A stretch of 64,000 nucleotides of DNA from CG2-30-58-95 sp964618215. Lineage in GTDB: Bacteria > Chloroflexota > Anaerolineae > Anaerolineales > Villigracilaceae. The notes under the pieces are model-generated. The model saw nothing but the letters and a program-made list of their open reading frames with translations. It had not been told where the DNA came from and made no database searches. The stretch spans positions 42,736 to 106,735 of the forward strand of contig CAZTZE010000007.1 in assembly GCA_964618215.1 (NCBI GenBank). Direction: 5' to 3'. Positions 14,628 to 23,532 of this stretch are shown one piece after another. The position numbers and the translations under genes are program-made. Positions within the stretch are counted from its first letter, which is position 1, and every line of letters starts with the position of its first letter.

Positions 14628-17084
14628 CTACGATCGAATTCGCTCACCTTTGGGATCCCACAACGGCGTCTGCGCGACCTCTGCGCCAACCTGTTCCCCA
14701 AAGAATTCTACCTCCAATTTTGTGCCTGTCTTGGAGTATTCAATCGGCAGGTAGGCGTAGACGATACTCTTTCCAACGGAGTAGCCGTATCCGCCCGCGG
14801 CCACCCATCCAATGGTCTTATCGCCGGCCCGGATAGGTTCCTTGCCTAATGCAATTATACGACTATCGGATAGAGTCATGCAACATAATTTTCGCGTCAA
14901 GCCGGCTTCTTTATGTTTGAGCAGGGCTTCCCGTCCGATGAAATTACATGCTGAGCCTGTCGAAGCATCGCCTTTATCCAATTTGACCGCAAAGCCCAAC
15001 CCGGCTTCATAGGGTGTGTAGTCCGGGCTGATCTCGCCGCTCCAATAACGATAACCCTTTTCCAGCCGCATGGTGTCTATGGCTTTGTAACCGGCCGCCA
15101 CGATTCCTTCGGGTTGTCCGGCCTCCCACAATGTGTCCCACAGGCGCAGGCCATATTCCATCGGGCAGTAAAACTCCCAGCCCAGCTCGCCTACATAAGT
15201 CACGCGCGAAGCGAGAACCGGTACGTCGCCGACTGTGATCCGCCGGGCTGTCATGTAGGGGAAGTTCGCGTTGGACACGTCATCCTGGGTAACTTTTTCC
15301 AGGATCTTGCGCGCCTTGGGCCCCCACAGACCGAGGCAGGCGTAAGATGAGCTGACATCCTCGATTGTCACCGAGTCATCTTCGGGCATGTTCAGAGAAA
15401 GCCAGGACAGGTCGTGCTGTCCAAAGGCGGTGCCGGTGATGATAAAGAAGCGATCCTCCGCCAGGCGGGTGACGGTGAAATCACATTCGATCCCACCGCG
15501 CTTGTTCAAGCACTCGGTATAGATGACCGTTCCTACCGGCTGGTCGATATCGTTGGCGCATACGTAGTTCAAGAAGGCCAGAGCGCCCGGGCCGCGCACC
15601 TCGAACTTGTTGAACGAGGTCTCGTCGAACAGGCCGGCGTTCTCGCGTGTCATAAGATGCTCGTAACCGATGGCGCGCGACCAGTTGTGATGCGCCCAGC
15701 CTTTTGGTTCATGTCCATGAGTGGCTTTCTCTTCGTAAGGCTTGAACCAGTTTGGGCGCTCCCAGCCAGTCTTTTCGCCAAAGTGGCAGCCCAGATCGCG
15801 CAGGCGATAATAAGTGGGGGAGAAGCGCAGGCCACGGCGGGAGAGGCGCTCCTCGCCGGGGTAATGAATATCATAGTACTGGGAATAAGTCTCGATGGTG
15901 CGCGCCACGGTGTAATCCTGGCTGTTGTAATTGGAGCCAAAGCGGCGCACGTCCAGCCGCCAGACATCCCACTCGGGGCTGCCGTGGGTGATCCATTCAG
16001 CCATCGTTTTGCCAATGCCGCCCGCGCCGGCCAAACCATGCGCGCAGAAGGCGCAGGCCACCCAGAAGCCCTTGACGGCCGTTGGGCCAATCAGGTATTC
16101 GCCATCCGGGGTGAAGCCTTCGGGACCGTTGAGCAGTTGCCTGATCTCAGCGGTTTCAAGCACCGGTACCCGCTTGATCGAATTTTCCATCAGCGGCGCG
16201 AAGCGTTCCCAATCGGGCGGAAGCAATTTGTACTTGAAGTCACGCGGGATACCCTCCAGACCGAAGGGCGCCGGGTTGCGTTCGTAGCCGCCGGTGGTCA
16301 ACCCGCCGACCTCCTCACGCCAATACACCAGCAGATCGGGGTCACGCAGGGTCGGGAAATCGTGCCGTACCCCCTCGAAGGGCTTGGTGATCGCATAGAG
16401 ATGGGCCATCGGCACCACGGGCAGGTTGAGTCCGACCATCCTGCCGACCTCGCCCCCCCATTGCCCGGTGGCGTTCACCACGATCTCGGTCTGGATGGCG
16501 CCCTTATCGGTGACCACTTCGTGCACGCGGCCGTCCTTCAAGTTGATCTTCTCCACGTTCGTTTCTGTGAAAATACGCGCGCCACGCTGTTTAGCCCCGG
16601 TCGCCAGTGCGTTCGTCAACCCGGTGGGGTCAATCACGCCATCGTTGGGCGTGTAGGCCGCGCCGACCACACCATCCAGGGACATCAGTGGGAAAAGATC
16701 ATAAGCCTGCTTGGGTGTGATCAACTCCATCGGCACGCCGAACGATCCAGCCATGCCGACCAGGCGTTTGATCTCTTCCATCCGCTCGGCGGAGGAGGCC
16801 AGCCGCAGCCCGCCGACCTCGCGCCAGGCGGGATCGTGGCCGGTCTCGTCTTTCAGACGGCGATAGAGGTCAGTGCTGTAGTGCATCATGCGGGTCAGGT
16901 TGGCGTCCGAGCGCATTTGGCCGATCAGCCCGGCAGAGTGCCAGGTCGAGCCGCTGGTCAACTCGTGACGCTCAAGTATGACGACGTCTTTCCAACCCAT
17001 GAGCGTAAGATGGTAGGCAATACTACACCCACCAACGCCGCCGCCAATGATGACGACTTGAGCGTGCTTTGGTAGATCAGACAT
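14628..17084 (-). CDS. FAD-dependent oxidoreductase with GcvT domain (dimethylglycine/sarcosine dehydrogenase family), copy 1
   Basis: This 818-residue protein has an FAD-binding DAO domain at about 1-400 (VVIIGGGVGGCSIAYHL, and GSTWHSAGL with the His that carries covalent FAD in DMGDH). A linker and a C-terminal GcvT aminomethyltransferase-like domain with its barrel follow (about 440-818). The family oxidises N-methyl groups of glycine derivatives and passes formaldehyde equivalents to tetrahydrofolate. Residues about 707-714 (ASTGSACN) are an exact 24-nt repeat insertion at 14943-14966, absent from the paralogue at 20038. AAGGAGG precedes the ATG. Confidence 0.92.
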   Translation of the reverse strand: MSDLPKHAQVVIIGGGVGGCSIAYHLTLMGWKDVVILERHELTSGSTWHSAGLIGQMRSDANLTRMMHYSTDLYRRLKDETGHDPAWREVGGLRLASSAERMEEIKRLVGMAGSFGVPMELITPKQAYDLFPLMSLDGVVGAAYTPNDGVIDPTGLTNALATGAKQRGARIFTETNVEKINLKDGRVHEVVTDKGAIQTEIVVNATGQWGGEVGRMVGLNLPVVPMAHLYAITKPFEGVRHDFPTLRDPDLLVYWREEVGGLTTGGYERNPAPFGLEGIPRDFKYKLLPPDWERFAPLMENSIKRVPVLETAEIRQLLNGPEGFTPDGEYLIGPTAVKGFWVACAFCAHGLAGAGGIGKTMAEWITHGSPEWDVWRLDVRRFGSNYNSQDYTVARTIETYSQYYDIHYPGEERLSRRGLRFSPTYYRLRDLGCHFGEKTGWERPNWFKPYEEKATHGHEPKGWAHHNWSRAIGYEHLMTRENAGLFDETSFNKFEVRGPGALAFLNYVCANDIDQPVGTVIYTECLNKRGGIECDFTVTRLAEDRFFIITGTAFGQHDLSWLSLNMPEDDSVTIEDVSSSYACLGLWGPKARKILEKVTQDDVSNANFPYMTARRITVGDVPVLASRVTYVGELGWEFYCPMEYGLRLWDTLWEAGQPEGIVAAGYKAIDTMRLEKGYRYWSGEISPDYTPYEAGLGFAVKLDKGDASTGSACNFIGREALLKHKEAGLTRKLCCMTLSDSRIIALGKEPIRAGDKTIGWVAAGGYGYSVGKSIVYAYLPIEYSKTGTKLEVEFFGEQVGAEVAQTPLWDPKGERIRS

Positions 17085-17149
17085 ATCAGGTAACCTCCTT
17101 GAATCTTTGACCCAGTTCGGGGCCGTGAATGTTTTAGTATTCGATTTGT

Positions 17150-17340
17150 GAGTCTACTGAAAAAACATCACGTTTTAACGCAAAGGCGCAAAGACGCATA
17201 GAATCTTTAAGTCTTCTTCAATCATCTCAAGGATTGCGCCGCCTTATGGTTTAGTTTTCAAAACGGTCTTTTTGTTTTTCCTTCGCGACTTCGCGTCTTT
17301 GCGTTAAGATCTGCTCTTTGCAGTACAGTCATTGTATAGA
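17150..17340. repeat. Dispersed inverted-repeat element, copy 1
   Basis: The left end GAGTCTACTGAAAAAAC and the reverse complement of the right end, GACTGTACTGCAAAGAGC, are related. Inside, both arms carry TTAACGCAAAGGCGCAAAG-type words. The element fills the 310-bp spacer between the CBS gene and the flavoprotein gene. A related element lies at 33360-33491. Confidence 0.7.
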
Positions 17341-17394
17341 AAATTTAAAGGTATCGCCGCTAAGAACAATACCTTTTTTACTTTTGAAAAATTT

Positions 17395-18204
17395 TTAGGT
17401 TTGCCAGATTGATCCAGGCCGGGCCATCTCGGCGACAATATCATACGAAGAAATGATGCCCAGCGGGAAGGCCTGCAGGTCATCCTGGTCAATCACAATC
17501 AGGCGATGGTGGTGCTTTTGGATCATCAGGTCGGCGGCTTCACGCAGACTGGCGTTCATGTCAATGGTCAGGGCCGGGTGCATGACATCGCTCACGGTCA
17601 GTTTTTCGTCAATGCCGTTCTCGACAAAAGGCAGCAGGTCTTTGCCGCTGACGACGCCCTGCGGTTTGCCTTTGGCGTCCACGACCAGTACCGAGCGCCA
17701 GCCGGCCTGAGTCATAGTGCGCGCCGCGGAGATGAGCGGTGTTTTGCCGCGGCAGACCAGGATGGCATCCGACATAACGTCGGCGACGGTCTCGCGCTGA
17801 GGTTTTTCTTCTTTGGCAATGCTGGAGACGAAGTCGGAGATGGAGATGACGCCCACGGGTTTGCCGTTTTCGGTGACCAGCAGGCGGTTGACATCCTTCT
17901 CGATCAGGGTGTGGGCCGCTTCGCGCAGGCTCATGCCGGCTTCAATGGTGTCCACCGGGCAGGACATGAGATCGGCGGCCGTCAGCTTGCGCATGGCTGC
18001 CAGGCTTTCGGGGTCCACCGCCAGCCACTCGCCGGCGAGCAGGTCATAATCGGAGATGACGCCCAACGGGCGGCCGTCGCGGTCGGCAACGATCAGGGCA
18101 TGGACATGGTGCTGGGTGAGCAGGACGGCCACCTGACCCAGCGCCTCGTTCGGGCGGCAGGTGAGCACCCCTGGGTGCATCAGGTCACGGACAAGTTTGG
18201 TCAT
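17395..18204 (-). CDS. Protein with four CBS domains
   Basis: The 269-residue protein consists almost entirely of two Bateman modules: four CBS domains, each beginning with a V.DLM or ADVMS type motif and ending with a GVIS.xD block (GVISDYDLL, GVISISDFV, GVVSGKDLL, GIISSYDIV). CBS pairs usually bind adenosine nucleotides or SAM and act as energy or ligand sensors. There is no catalytic or DNA-binding domain. It lies 16 bp downstream of the nucleotidyltransferase gene and is preceded by AGGAGCC. A regulatory subunit role for the local pathway is an inference. Confidence 0.9.
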   Translation of the reverse strand: MTKLVRDLMHPGVLTCRPNEALGQVAVLLTQHHVHALIVADRDGRPLGVISDYDLLAGEWLAVDPESLAAMRKLTAADLMSCPVDTIEAGMSLREAAHTLIEKDVNRLLVTENGKPVGVISISDFVSSIAKEEKPQRETVADVMSDAILVCRGKTPLISAARTMTQAGWRSVLVVDAKGKPQGVVSGKDLLPFVENGIDEKLTVSDVMHPALTIDMNASLREAADLMIQKHHHRLIVIDQDDLQAFPLGIISSYDIVAEMARPGSIWQT

Positions 18205-18219
18205 AACAGGCTCCTTCAG

Positions 18220-19011
18220 TTAGTGAACCTCATCCACTTCTTTGTACCATTTGACGCGATTGCCGACTCGGGCGCGCAGTCGCCAGGCAAGCGACTTGGG
18301 TTCTTGCTCAAGGCGCGCCAATGTAGTCTTGACCTGTGCTTCGATTTTCGCTTTCTGTTCGGCAGTGAGCTGTTCGTAATCCTGCGCCAGCCGGCGCACC
18401 TTATCCAAATTCATGCTGGTTGTGCGCCACAGACCCCAGTCATTGCTGCACAGCCCGGCGATGTGCTGGATGTTGATAGTCTCTTCATCTTTGTCGCCCA
18501 GGGGGTGTTCGAGCAGCAACATGATGGTGTCAATAACATCCTTTTCGTTTATCTGGACGATTTGCATTTTCTCGAGCAGCATTTCAGCCAGGGGAATGCT
18601 CGGGGTATCAATTTCCAGTCGCCCTTCCCAATGGATAACGTGGCAAAAATCGAGTTTTTCGTAGAAAACGTCCACGTGCAAGCCGACCTCTGGTTTGTCA
18701 AAGATGGCGCGCTCGCCTTCCGAAACAATAAAGACCTCACGGTTTTCGCGGTAGCCCAGTGCGGCCATTAGCTCATGGATTTCTTTGGTCTGTTTGCGAT
18801 AAGCCGCAAAGTCAATGTCGGTGTAGGTGCGGCCCATGGCTGCCTGAAGGTAGCCAAATTTCGGACAGTGCATCTGAAACGCCAGTGACCCGATGACCCG
18901 TAAGATGATACCGGCATCCTCGCTGGCCTTGAGGATGCGTTTCATTTCATTTTCAAACTTATCGCGCTCGGCGCGATCTTGTTCGCCCATCCCAATGGAA
19001 CTGCTGGTCAT
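18220..19011 (-). CDS. Nucleotidyltransferase-fold protein, unknown substrate
   Basis: This 263-residue protein contains a nucleotidyltransferase-like core: RVIGSLAFQMHCP, then RTYTDIDFAAY (D-x-D), and a third acidic strand GLHVDVFYEKL. The C-terminal half is helical and charged. The pattern resembles AbiEii/aminoglycoside-nucleotidyltransferase-type enzymes, but no toxin or antibiotic context is seen. It is paired with the four-CBS protein, so it may be a sensor-linked modifying enzyme. Start at 19011 follows TAGGAG; the upstream frame enters palindromic repeats. Confidence 0.7.
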   Translation of the reverse strand: MTSSSIGMGEQDRAERDKFENEMKRILKASEDAGIILRVIGSLAFQMHCPKFGYLQAAMGRTYTDIDFAAYRKQTKEIHELMAALGYRENREVFIVSEGERAIFDKPEVGLHVDVFYEKLDFCHVIHWEGRLEIDTPSIPLAEMLLEKMQIVQINEKDVIDTIMLLLEHPLGDKDEETINIQHIAGLCSNDWGLWRTTSMNLDKVRRLAQDYEQLTAEQKAKIEAQVKTTLARLEQEPKSLAWRLRARVGNRVKWYKEVDEVH

Positions 19012-19039
19012 ACATACTCCTACGCGAAGATTTTGTAGC

Positions 19040-19080
19040 GCGATATTCATATCGCCATTTGGTTGCGGAATGAATTCCGC
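19040..19080. repeat. Two adjacent palindromes of the dispersed family
   Basis: GCGATATTCATATCGC (19040-19055) has six-base arms around TTCA, and GCGGAATGAATTCCGC (19065-19080) has six-base arms around TGAA. They lie in the divergent promoter region between the nucleotidyltransferase and DeoR genes. Confidence 0.6.
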
Positions 19081-19228
19081 GTTACGGGTATCTTTTCAAT
19101 AGTTCTGGGGACATCCGCCGCCATTATAACTAAAAACACAAAAACTTGCAAATTTCTTCAAATTATTATACAATATGTTATCGAAGTACTCATTTTTCTT
19201 CACTCACGAAGAATCGAGACCCAGCCTA

Positions 19229-20020
19229 ATGAACAAATCTCTCATCCCAGCCCAGCGGCGAGAGCGAATTCAGGAGCATCTGGCAATCCACAAAATCGTC
19301 CGAACGGCCGACCTGTGCGATATGCTGGAGACTTCCGAAGCGACGGTGCGACGCGACCTGGAATGGCTGGAACGCGAAGGTATTCTAGAACGTACGCATG
19401 GGGGGGTGATCCTCAGCCAGCGGATGACCTTCGAGCCGGAATACCGGCAGAGGGCGCAGCAGCATCCCGAAGAGAAGCGCCGCATCGGGGCGCTGGCGGC
19501 TGCGCTCATCGAAGAGGGTGATATCGTCTTCATCAACAGCGGCACAACCACAACCCAGGTGATCCGTCATATTCGTAATGACGCCGGAATCACCATATTC
19601 ACCAATAACCTAAACGCCGCGCTTGAGGTGGGAGAGCCGGGTTTTCACCTCTACCTGGTCGGGGGGGAATTTCAACCCCGCTCCAACTCGCTGGCGGGAC
19701 GCTTCGCCATCGAAAACCTGAGGCAGGTGTATGCCAACAAAGCGATCCTTGGGGTGGACGGGATCAGCCTAAAAAAGGGCTGTACCGTGCCATCCAATGC
19801 TGAGGCAGAAGTGATCCGGCAGATGATCGAGCGCACCTTGGGACAAATCATTGTTGTCGCAGATCACAGTAAATGGGGTGTGGTCTCCAACTTTCAAATT
19901 GCCACAATTGATGAGATCAACAAATTTATCACCGATGAAGAGTTCAATACCTCGGCCATTGAATCCCTTGCGGCTCACGCGGTAGAAACCCTGATTGCCG
20001 ACACCACCATTCCAAATTAG
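19229..20020 (+). CDS. DeoR/GlpR-family transcriptional regulator
   Basis: This 263-residue protein has an N-terminal winged helix (RRERIQEHLAIHKIVRTADLC, then SEATVRRDLEWLEREGILERTHGGV) and a C-terminal DeoR sensor domain (FINSGTTTTQVIRHI, TNNLNAALEVGE, LVGGEFQPRSNS, ILGVDGIS, VVADHSKWG). Such regulators respond to phosphorylated metabolites. I chose the ATG at 19229; an in-frame ATG at 19175 touches a TATACAAT box. It lies between two divergent gene strings, each starting near a flavoprotein of the same family, so it is the best candidate regulator of the region. Confidence 0.93.
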   Translation: MNKSLIPAQRRERIQEHLAIHKIVRTADLCDMLETSEATVRRDLEWLEREGILERTHGGVILSQRMTFEPEYRQRAQQHPEEKRRIGALAAALIEEGDIVFINSGTTTTQVIRHIRNDAGITIFTNNLNAALEVGEPGFHLYLVGGEFQPRSNSLAGRFAIENLRQVYANKAILGVDGISLKKGCTVPSNAEAEVIRQMIERTLGQIIVVADHSKWGVVSNFQIATIDEINKFITDEEFNTSAIESLAAHAVETLIADTTIPN

Positions 20021-20037
20021 AAAGGCAGACTGAAGTA

Positions 20038-22464
20038 ATGAAAGAACAAGCGCAAATTGTCATCATCGGCGGTGGGATCGTCGGAGTCGACATTGCTTAT
20101 CACCTGGCAAAGCAGGGCTGGACGGATCTGGTGCTTTTGGAAAAAGACGAGATCGCCAGTGGGGAGTCCGCTCATGCGGCTGGCCTGGTGACGCAATTTG
20201 CCACTTCACAAACCCTGATGCAATTCCGCAAGTATAGTATCGAGCTATATAGTGAGCTGGGTCTCTTCGATCATGTCGGTAGTTTGCGCGTGGCTTCGAG
20301 TGAGGCGCAGTTCAAGGAGTTGCAGCGCAGCGTCAGCCGGGCGAAAGCGATTGGAATGGATGTCGAGGTGATTACACCTGCTGAAGCTTTAAAGATCATG
20401 CCCCAATTGAGCGATAAAAATCTTTACGGAGCTATTTACCTCCCACGTGACGGTCACCTCGACCCCTACATTACCACGACCAGCATAGCCCGGCTTGTCA
20501 AAGAGATGGGCGCCACTGTTTATACTGGTGTGCGTGTGACCGGCATCCAGCTTTCCCCGCGGGGCGAGATCCAGCGCGTGATTACCGATCACGGTTCGAT
20601 CAAGACCGAGATTGTGGTAAACGCGGCTGGAATGTGGGCGCCGCGGGTCGCGGCGATGGCCGGCCTCCATATCCCGACTACCCCGGTGGATCACCAGCAC
20701 ATTGCGCTAAAGGCCGTGCCTGGCAATGAATTCCCCCATCAGACAGTCTGCCTGCGCGACCCCGATAACCTGGTTTACATGCGCGAGGAAGCCGGCGGCC
20801 TGGTGATCGGCGGCTACGAACCCAACCCATTGGCGCGCTGGATTGACGGTGCGCCCTGGGAGCATGGCGGCGCCACACTGCCAGCCGATTACGACCGTTT
20901 TGAAATGTTACTCGAAGGCGCCATTCGCCGCCTCCCATTCCTGGAACAAGCCGGGATCATCACTCTGGTCTGCCATCCGGGCGCTTACACGCCGGATTGT
21001 CAGCCGCTGCTTGGCCCGCTGCCGGGCGCGCGCGGAATGTGGATCGCGGCGGGCATGTCACTCAACGGCTTTGGCGGCGCAGGCGGAATAGGCAGGCTGA
21101 TGGCGGAGTGGATCGTGACAGGCGAACCCTCGCTCGACGTTTATGCTTTCCGCGCCACGCGTTTTGGTAACTATTATTCCAGCCCGTATTATTCTGCTGA
21201 GCGAACCCGCGAGGGTGTCAAGTACTACTACCAGTTACGTTTTCCCAACGACGAGAACGAGTGGGCGCGTCCCCACAGAGTCAGCCCGCTTCATTCCCGC
21301 TTGCAGGAAATGGGCGCCGTCTTTGGCGAGAAGTTTGGCTGGGAGCGGGTCAATTTCTTCCAGCCCGGCAAAGCTTGGCGGCGGGCAGGCGCCGATCAAC
21401 GCGAGTGGGGCTGGAATCGCCCGCCCTATTTTGAACGCCTCGGACAGGAACATCAGGCGACGCGCGAGCGCGTCACGCTCTTTGACCTGACTTCCTTCGG
21501 CAAGATCGAGGTGAACGGCCCCGGCGCGTTGAGCCTCCTGCAGCGCCTGGCGGACAACGACATTGACAAACCTGTGGGCAGTGCAATTTACACGCAGTTT
21601 CTCAATACACGCGGCGGCGTGGAGGCGGATTTGACCGTTACCCGGCTGGCTGAAGATCGCTTCTGGGTAATCACCGGTTCGGCATTCATCGCAAACGACC
21701 TGGCCTGGATCCAGATGCACATCCAGCCGGAAGATGGCGCGCTGAGCGTGTGCGATATCACCAGCGAGTGGGCTTGCCTGGCCCTTTGGGGACCCAAGGC
21801 GCGCCTGGTGCTGCAAAAGGTCACGCAGGAGAATGTCTCGAATGAGGCCTTCCCCTACCTACATGCCAGGACGATTGATATTAACGGCGCCGGCATTTGG
21901 GCGCAGCGCGTCAGCTATGTAGGCGAATTGGGCTGGGAACTGTATATCCCGCCCAACCGGGCTGTGGCTGTCTGGGATGCGTTGCTGGAAGCCGGAAAGG
22001 AATTCGATATCGAAGTGGGCGGCTACAAAGTTCTTGACTCGCTGCGGCTGGAAAAGGGCTATCGCTACTACACCGCTGACGTGACGCAGCTCGAAACCCC
22101 GTACGAAGGCGGCCTTGGCTTCTGCGTGGATTTGAACAAAAAAGATTTCGTCGGGAAGGACGCGCTCTTGGTTCAAAAGCAGAATGGTATCAAGCGTAAA
22201 CTCTGCACGCTGGTGGTGGATGGCGACGAGTTCACGCAGATCTACGGAGGCGAGGCGATCTACCACGAAGGCAAGGTGCTGACCCGCGTCCGCAGCGGCG
22301 GATACGGGTACACGGTGAAGAAGAATATCCTGTACGCCTACTTGCCGGTCGAACTGGCGAAAGTTGGCAATCGCTTCGAAGCCGAGTTCATCGAAGGTCA
22401 CCGCATGGTGGAAGTTACCGCCACCGTCCTGTTCGATCCAAAAGGCGAGAGGCTGCGCTCGTAA
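20038..22464 (+). CDS. FAD-dependent oxidoreductase with GcvT domain (dimethylglycine/sarcosine dehydrogenase family), copy 2
   Basis: This 808-residue protein is a paralogue of the product at 14628-17084. It has the same FAD motif (IVIIGGGIVGVDIAYHL), GESAHAAGL with the His retained, and a C-terminal GcvT-like domain. It lacks the 8-residue insert of copy 1 (here NKKDFVGKDALL). It should oxidise a methylated amine and transfer the one-carbon unit to folate. It starts 17 bp after the DeoR regulator, so the two are likely co-transcribed. Two diverged paralogues suggest sequential demethylation steps or two substrates. Confidence 0.92.
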   Translation: MKEQAQIVIIGGGIVGVDIAYHLAKQGWTDLVLLEKDEIASGESAHAAGLVTQFATSQTLMQFRKYSIELYSELGLFDHVGSLRVASSEAQFKELQRSVSRAKAIGMDVEVITPAEALKIMPQLSDKNLYGAIYLPRDGHLDPYITTTSIARLVKEMGATVYTGVRVTGIQLSPRGEIQRVITDHGSIKTEIVVNAAGMWAPRVAAMAGLHIPTTPVDHQHIALKAVPGNEFPHQTVCLRDPDNLVYMREEAGGLVIGGYEPNPLARWIDGAPWEHGGATLPADYDRFEMLLEGAIRRLPFLEQAGIITLVCHPGAYTPDCQPLLGPLPGARGMWIAAGMSLNGFGGAGGIGRLMAEWIVTGEPSLDVYAFRATRFGNYYSSPYYSAERTREGVKYYYQLRFPNDENEWARPHRVSPLHSRLQEMGAVFGEKFGWERVNFFQPGKAWRRAGADQREWGWNRPPYFERLGQEHQATRERVTLFDLTSFGKIEVNGPGALSLLQRLADNDIDKPVGSAIYTQFLNTRGGVEADLTVTRLAEDRFWVITGSAFIANDLAWIQMHIQPEDGALSVCDITSEWACLALWGPKARLVLQKVTQENVSNEAFPYLHARTIDINGAGIWAQRVSYVGELGWELYIPPNRAVAVWDALLEAGKEFDIEVGGYKVLDSLRLEKGYRYYTADVTQLETPYEGGLGFCVDLNKKDFVGKDALLVQKQNGIKRKLCTLVVDGDEFTQIYGGEAIYHEGKVLTRVRSGGYGYTVKKNILYAYLPVELAKVGNRFEAEFIEGHRMVEVTATVLFDPKGERLRS

Positions 22465-22483
22465 CGCAAATTGGCAATTTGCG
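22465..22483. repeat. Palindrome CGCAAATT-GGC-AATTTGCG
   Basis: It begins immediately after the stop codon of the flavoprotein gene and shares the 15-bp core with the palindrome at 1393-1413. Confidence 0.65.
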
Positions 22484-22510
22484 CCACAAGCTCAGTGCGA
22501 CGCCTTCGCG

Positions 22511-22566
22511 GACTGGCTACCTGACTATCAAACTATCCGACTATCAGACTATTCGACTACCTGACC
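22511..22566. repeat. Degenerate tandem repeat of GACTATC words
   Basis: Five to six copies of a 9-10 bp word (CTGACTATCA, AACTATCCGA, CTATCAGACT and so on) fill the spacer and end one base before the ATG of the PfkB gene, leaving no normal ribosome binding site. Confidence 0.7.
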
Positions 22567-22567
22567 A

Positions 22568-23512
22568 ATGAACCCTCCTGAAGTTGTCGGTTTCGGCATG
22601 ATAACACCGGTTGCCATTCTGGTGGTGGATCAGTTGCCCGAACACAACACCGGCGCGCTCATCAAGGCTGTCAGCGAATTCATCTTTGATGATGCTGCCA
22701 TTGTCGCCTGCCTGCTTCGCCAATGGGAGATGCAGACCGGTCTTATTGGCACTGCCCTGGGAGACGACCCGCGCGGGCGTGAAGTAGCCCGGCAGCTCGA
22801 GGAACAGGGCGTGCTTGGCGAAGTGCGTCTCTCGCCGCACATCTCCACCCCTTTTGAGGTGGATATCTCAGATCAGACGGGAGCGCGCACTTATTTTTGG
22901 CAGCGTACGCCGCAGGTACTGGATACCCTCGACACGGCGGATCTCTCTCTTCTGGAAGGGACGCGCCTGTTGTATGTGGACTGGTATGACGGCGATCACA
23001 TTCTGCGGGCAATGGATGAGGCTAACCGTTTGGGTGTGCCGGTATTCCTTAACTTGGAACATGGCCACGCGGATACAAACATCCTGAACCGATATGCCGG
23101 CCGCGCCGCGATTTGCCAGGCCGTGACGGATGCCGCCCAGCGTGGCGAGGAATCGCCCCTGGATGTGGCCCGCAAGCTGTTGGAAGCTGGCGTCAATACC
23201 GCCTTGATTACCCTGGCCGGGGAAGGCTGCCTGGCGGTGCAAGGCGCTGAAGCCATCCGGGTTTATGCGCCGCAAGTCCAGGTGGTGGACGGATGCGGAG
23301 CGGGAGCCACCTTCTCGTCCGGCTTTATCTACGGCTATATGAAGGGCTGGAGCCTGGAGGTCTCAGTGCGATTTGCCACCGCAGCCGCCTCGCTCAAGGT
23401 GACCAGACCCGGCCTGCAGATGTTTCCTGTCGAAGAAGTTATGGCGTTGGCATCCAAGCTTAAGGTGGAACGCCTTCGCCCGACAGCACTAGACCTTACG
23501 CCGCCGCGATAA
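22568..23512 (+). CDS. PfkB-family kinase homologue with altered active site
   Basis: The 314-residue protein has the ribokinase fold: GLIGTALGDDPRGREVARQL, a sugar-binding half, and the C-terminal signature region VVDGCGAGATFSSGFIYGYM. In active PfkB kinases this signature is GAGD, with the Asp as catalytic base; here it is GAGA. The N-terminal GG motif is also replaced (FIFDDAAIVACLL). It may therefore have lost kinase activity or use another base. It sits between the second flavoprotein and the MttB-like gene. The ATG directly follows a tandem repeat. Confidence 0.85.
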   Translation: MNPPEVVGFGMITPVAILVVDQLPEHNTGALIKAVSEFIFDDAAIVACLLRQWEMQTGLIGTALGDDPRGREVARQLEEQGVLGEVRLSPHISTPFEVDISDQTGARTYFWQRTPQVLDTLDTADLSLLEGTRLLYVDWYDGDHILRAMDEANRLGVPVFLNLEHGHADTNILNRYAGRAAICQAVTDAAQRGEESPLDVARKLLEAGVNTALITLAGEGCLAVQGAEAIRVYAPQVQVVDGCGAGATFSSGFIYGYMKGWSLEVSVRFATAAASLKVTRPGLQMFPVEEVMALASKLKVERLRPTALDLTPPR

Positions 23513-23532
23513 ATTTAGGAGCTGATTCCTTG

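Noticed and set aside
15414..17075. 553-codon open frame antisense to the first flavoprotein gene
   Set aside because: Same shadow effect of a high-GC gene; no start context and no protein-like motifs.
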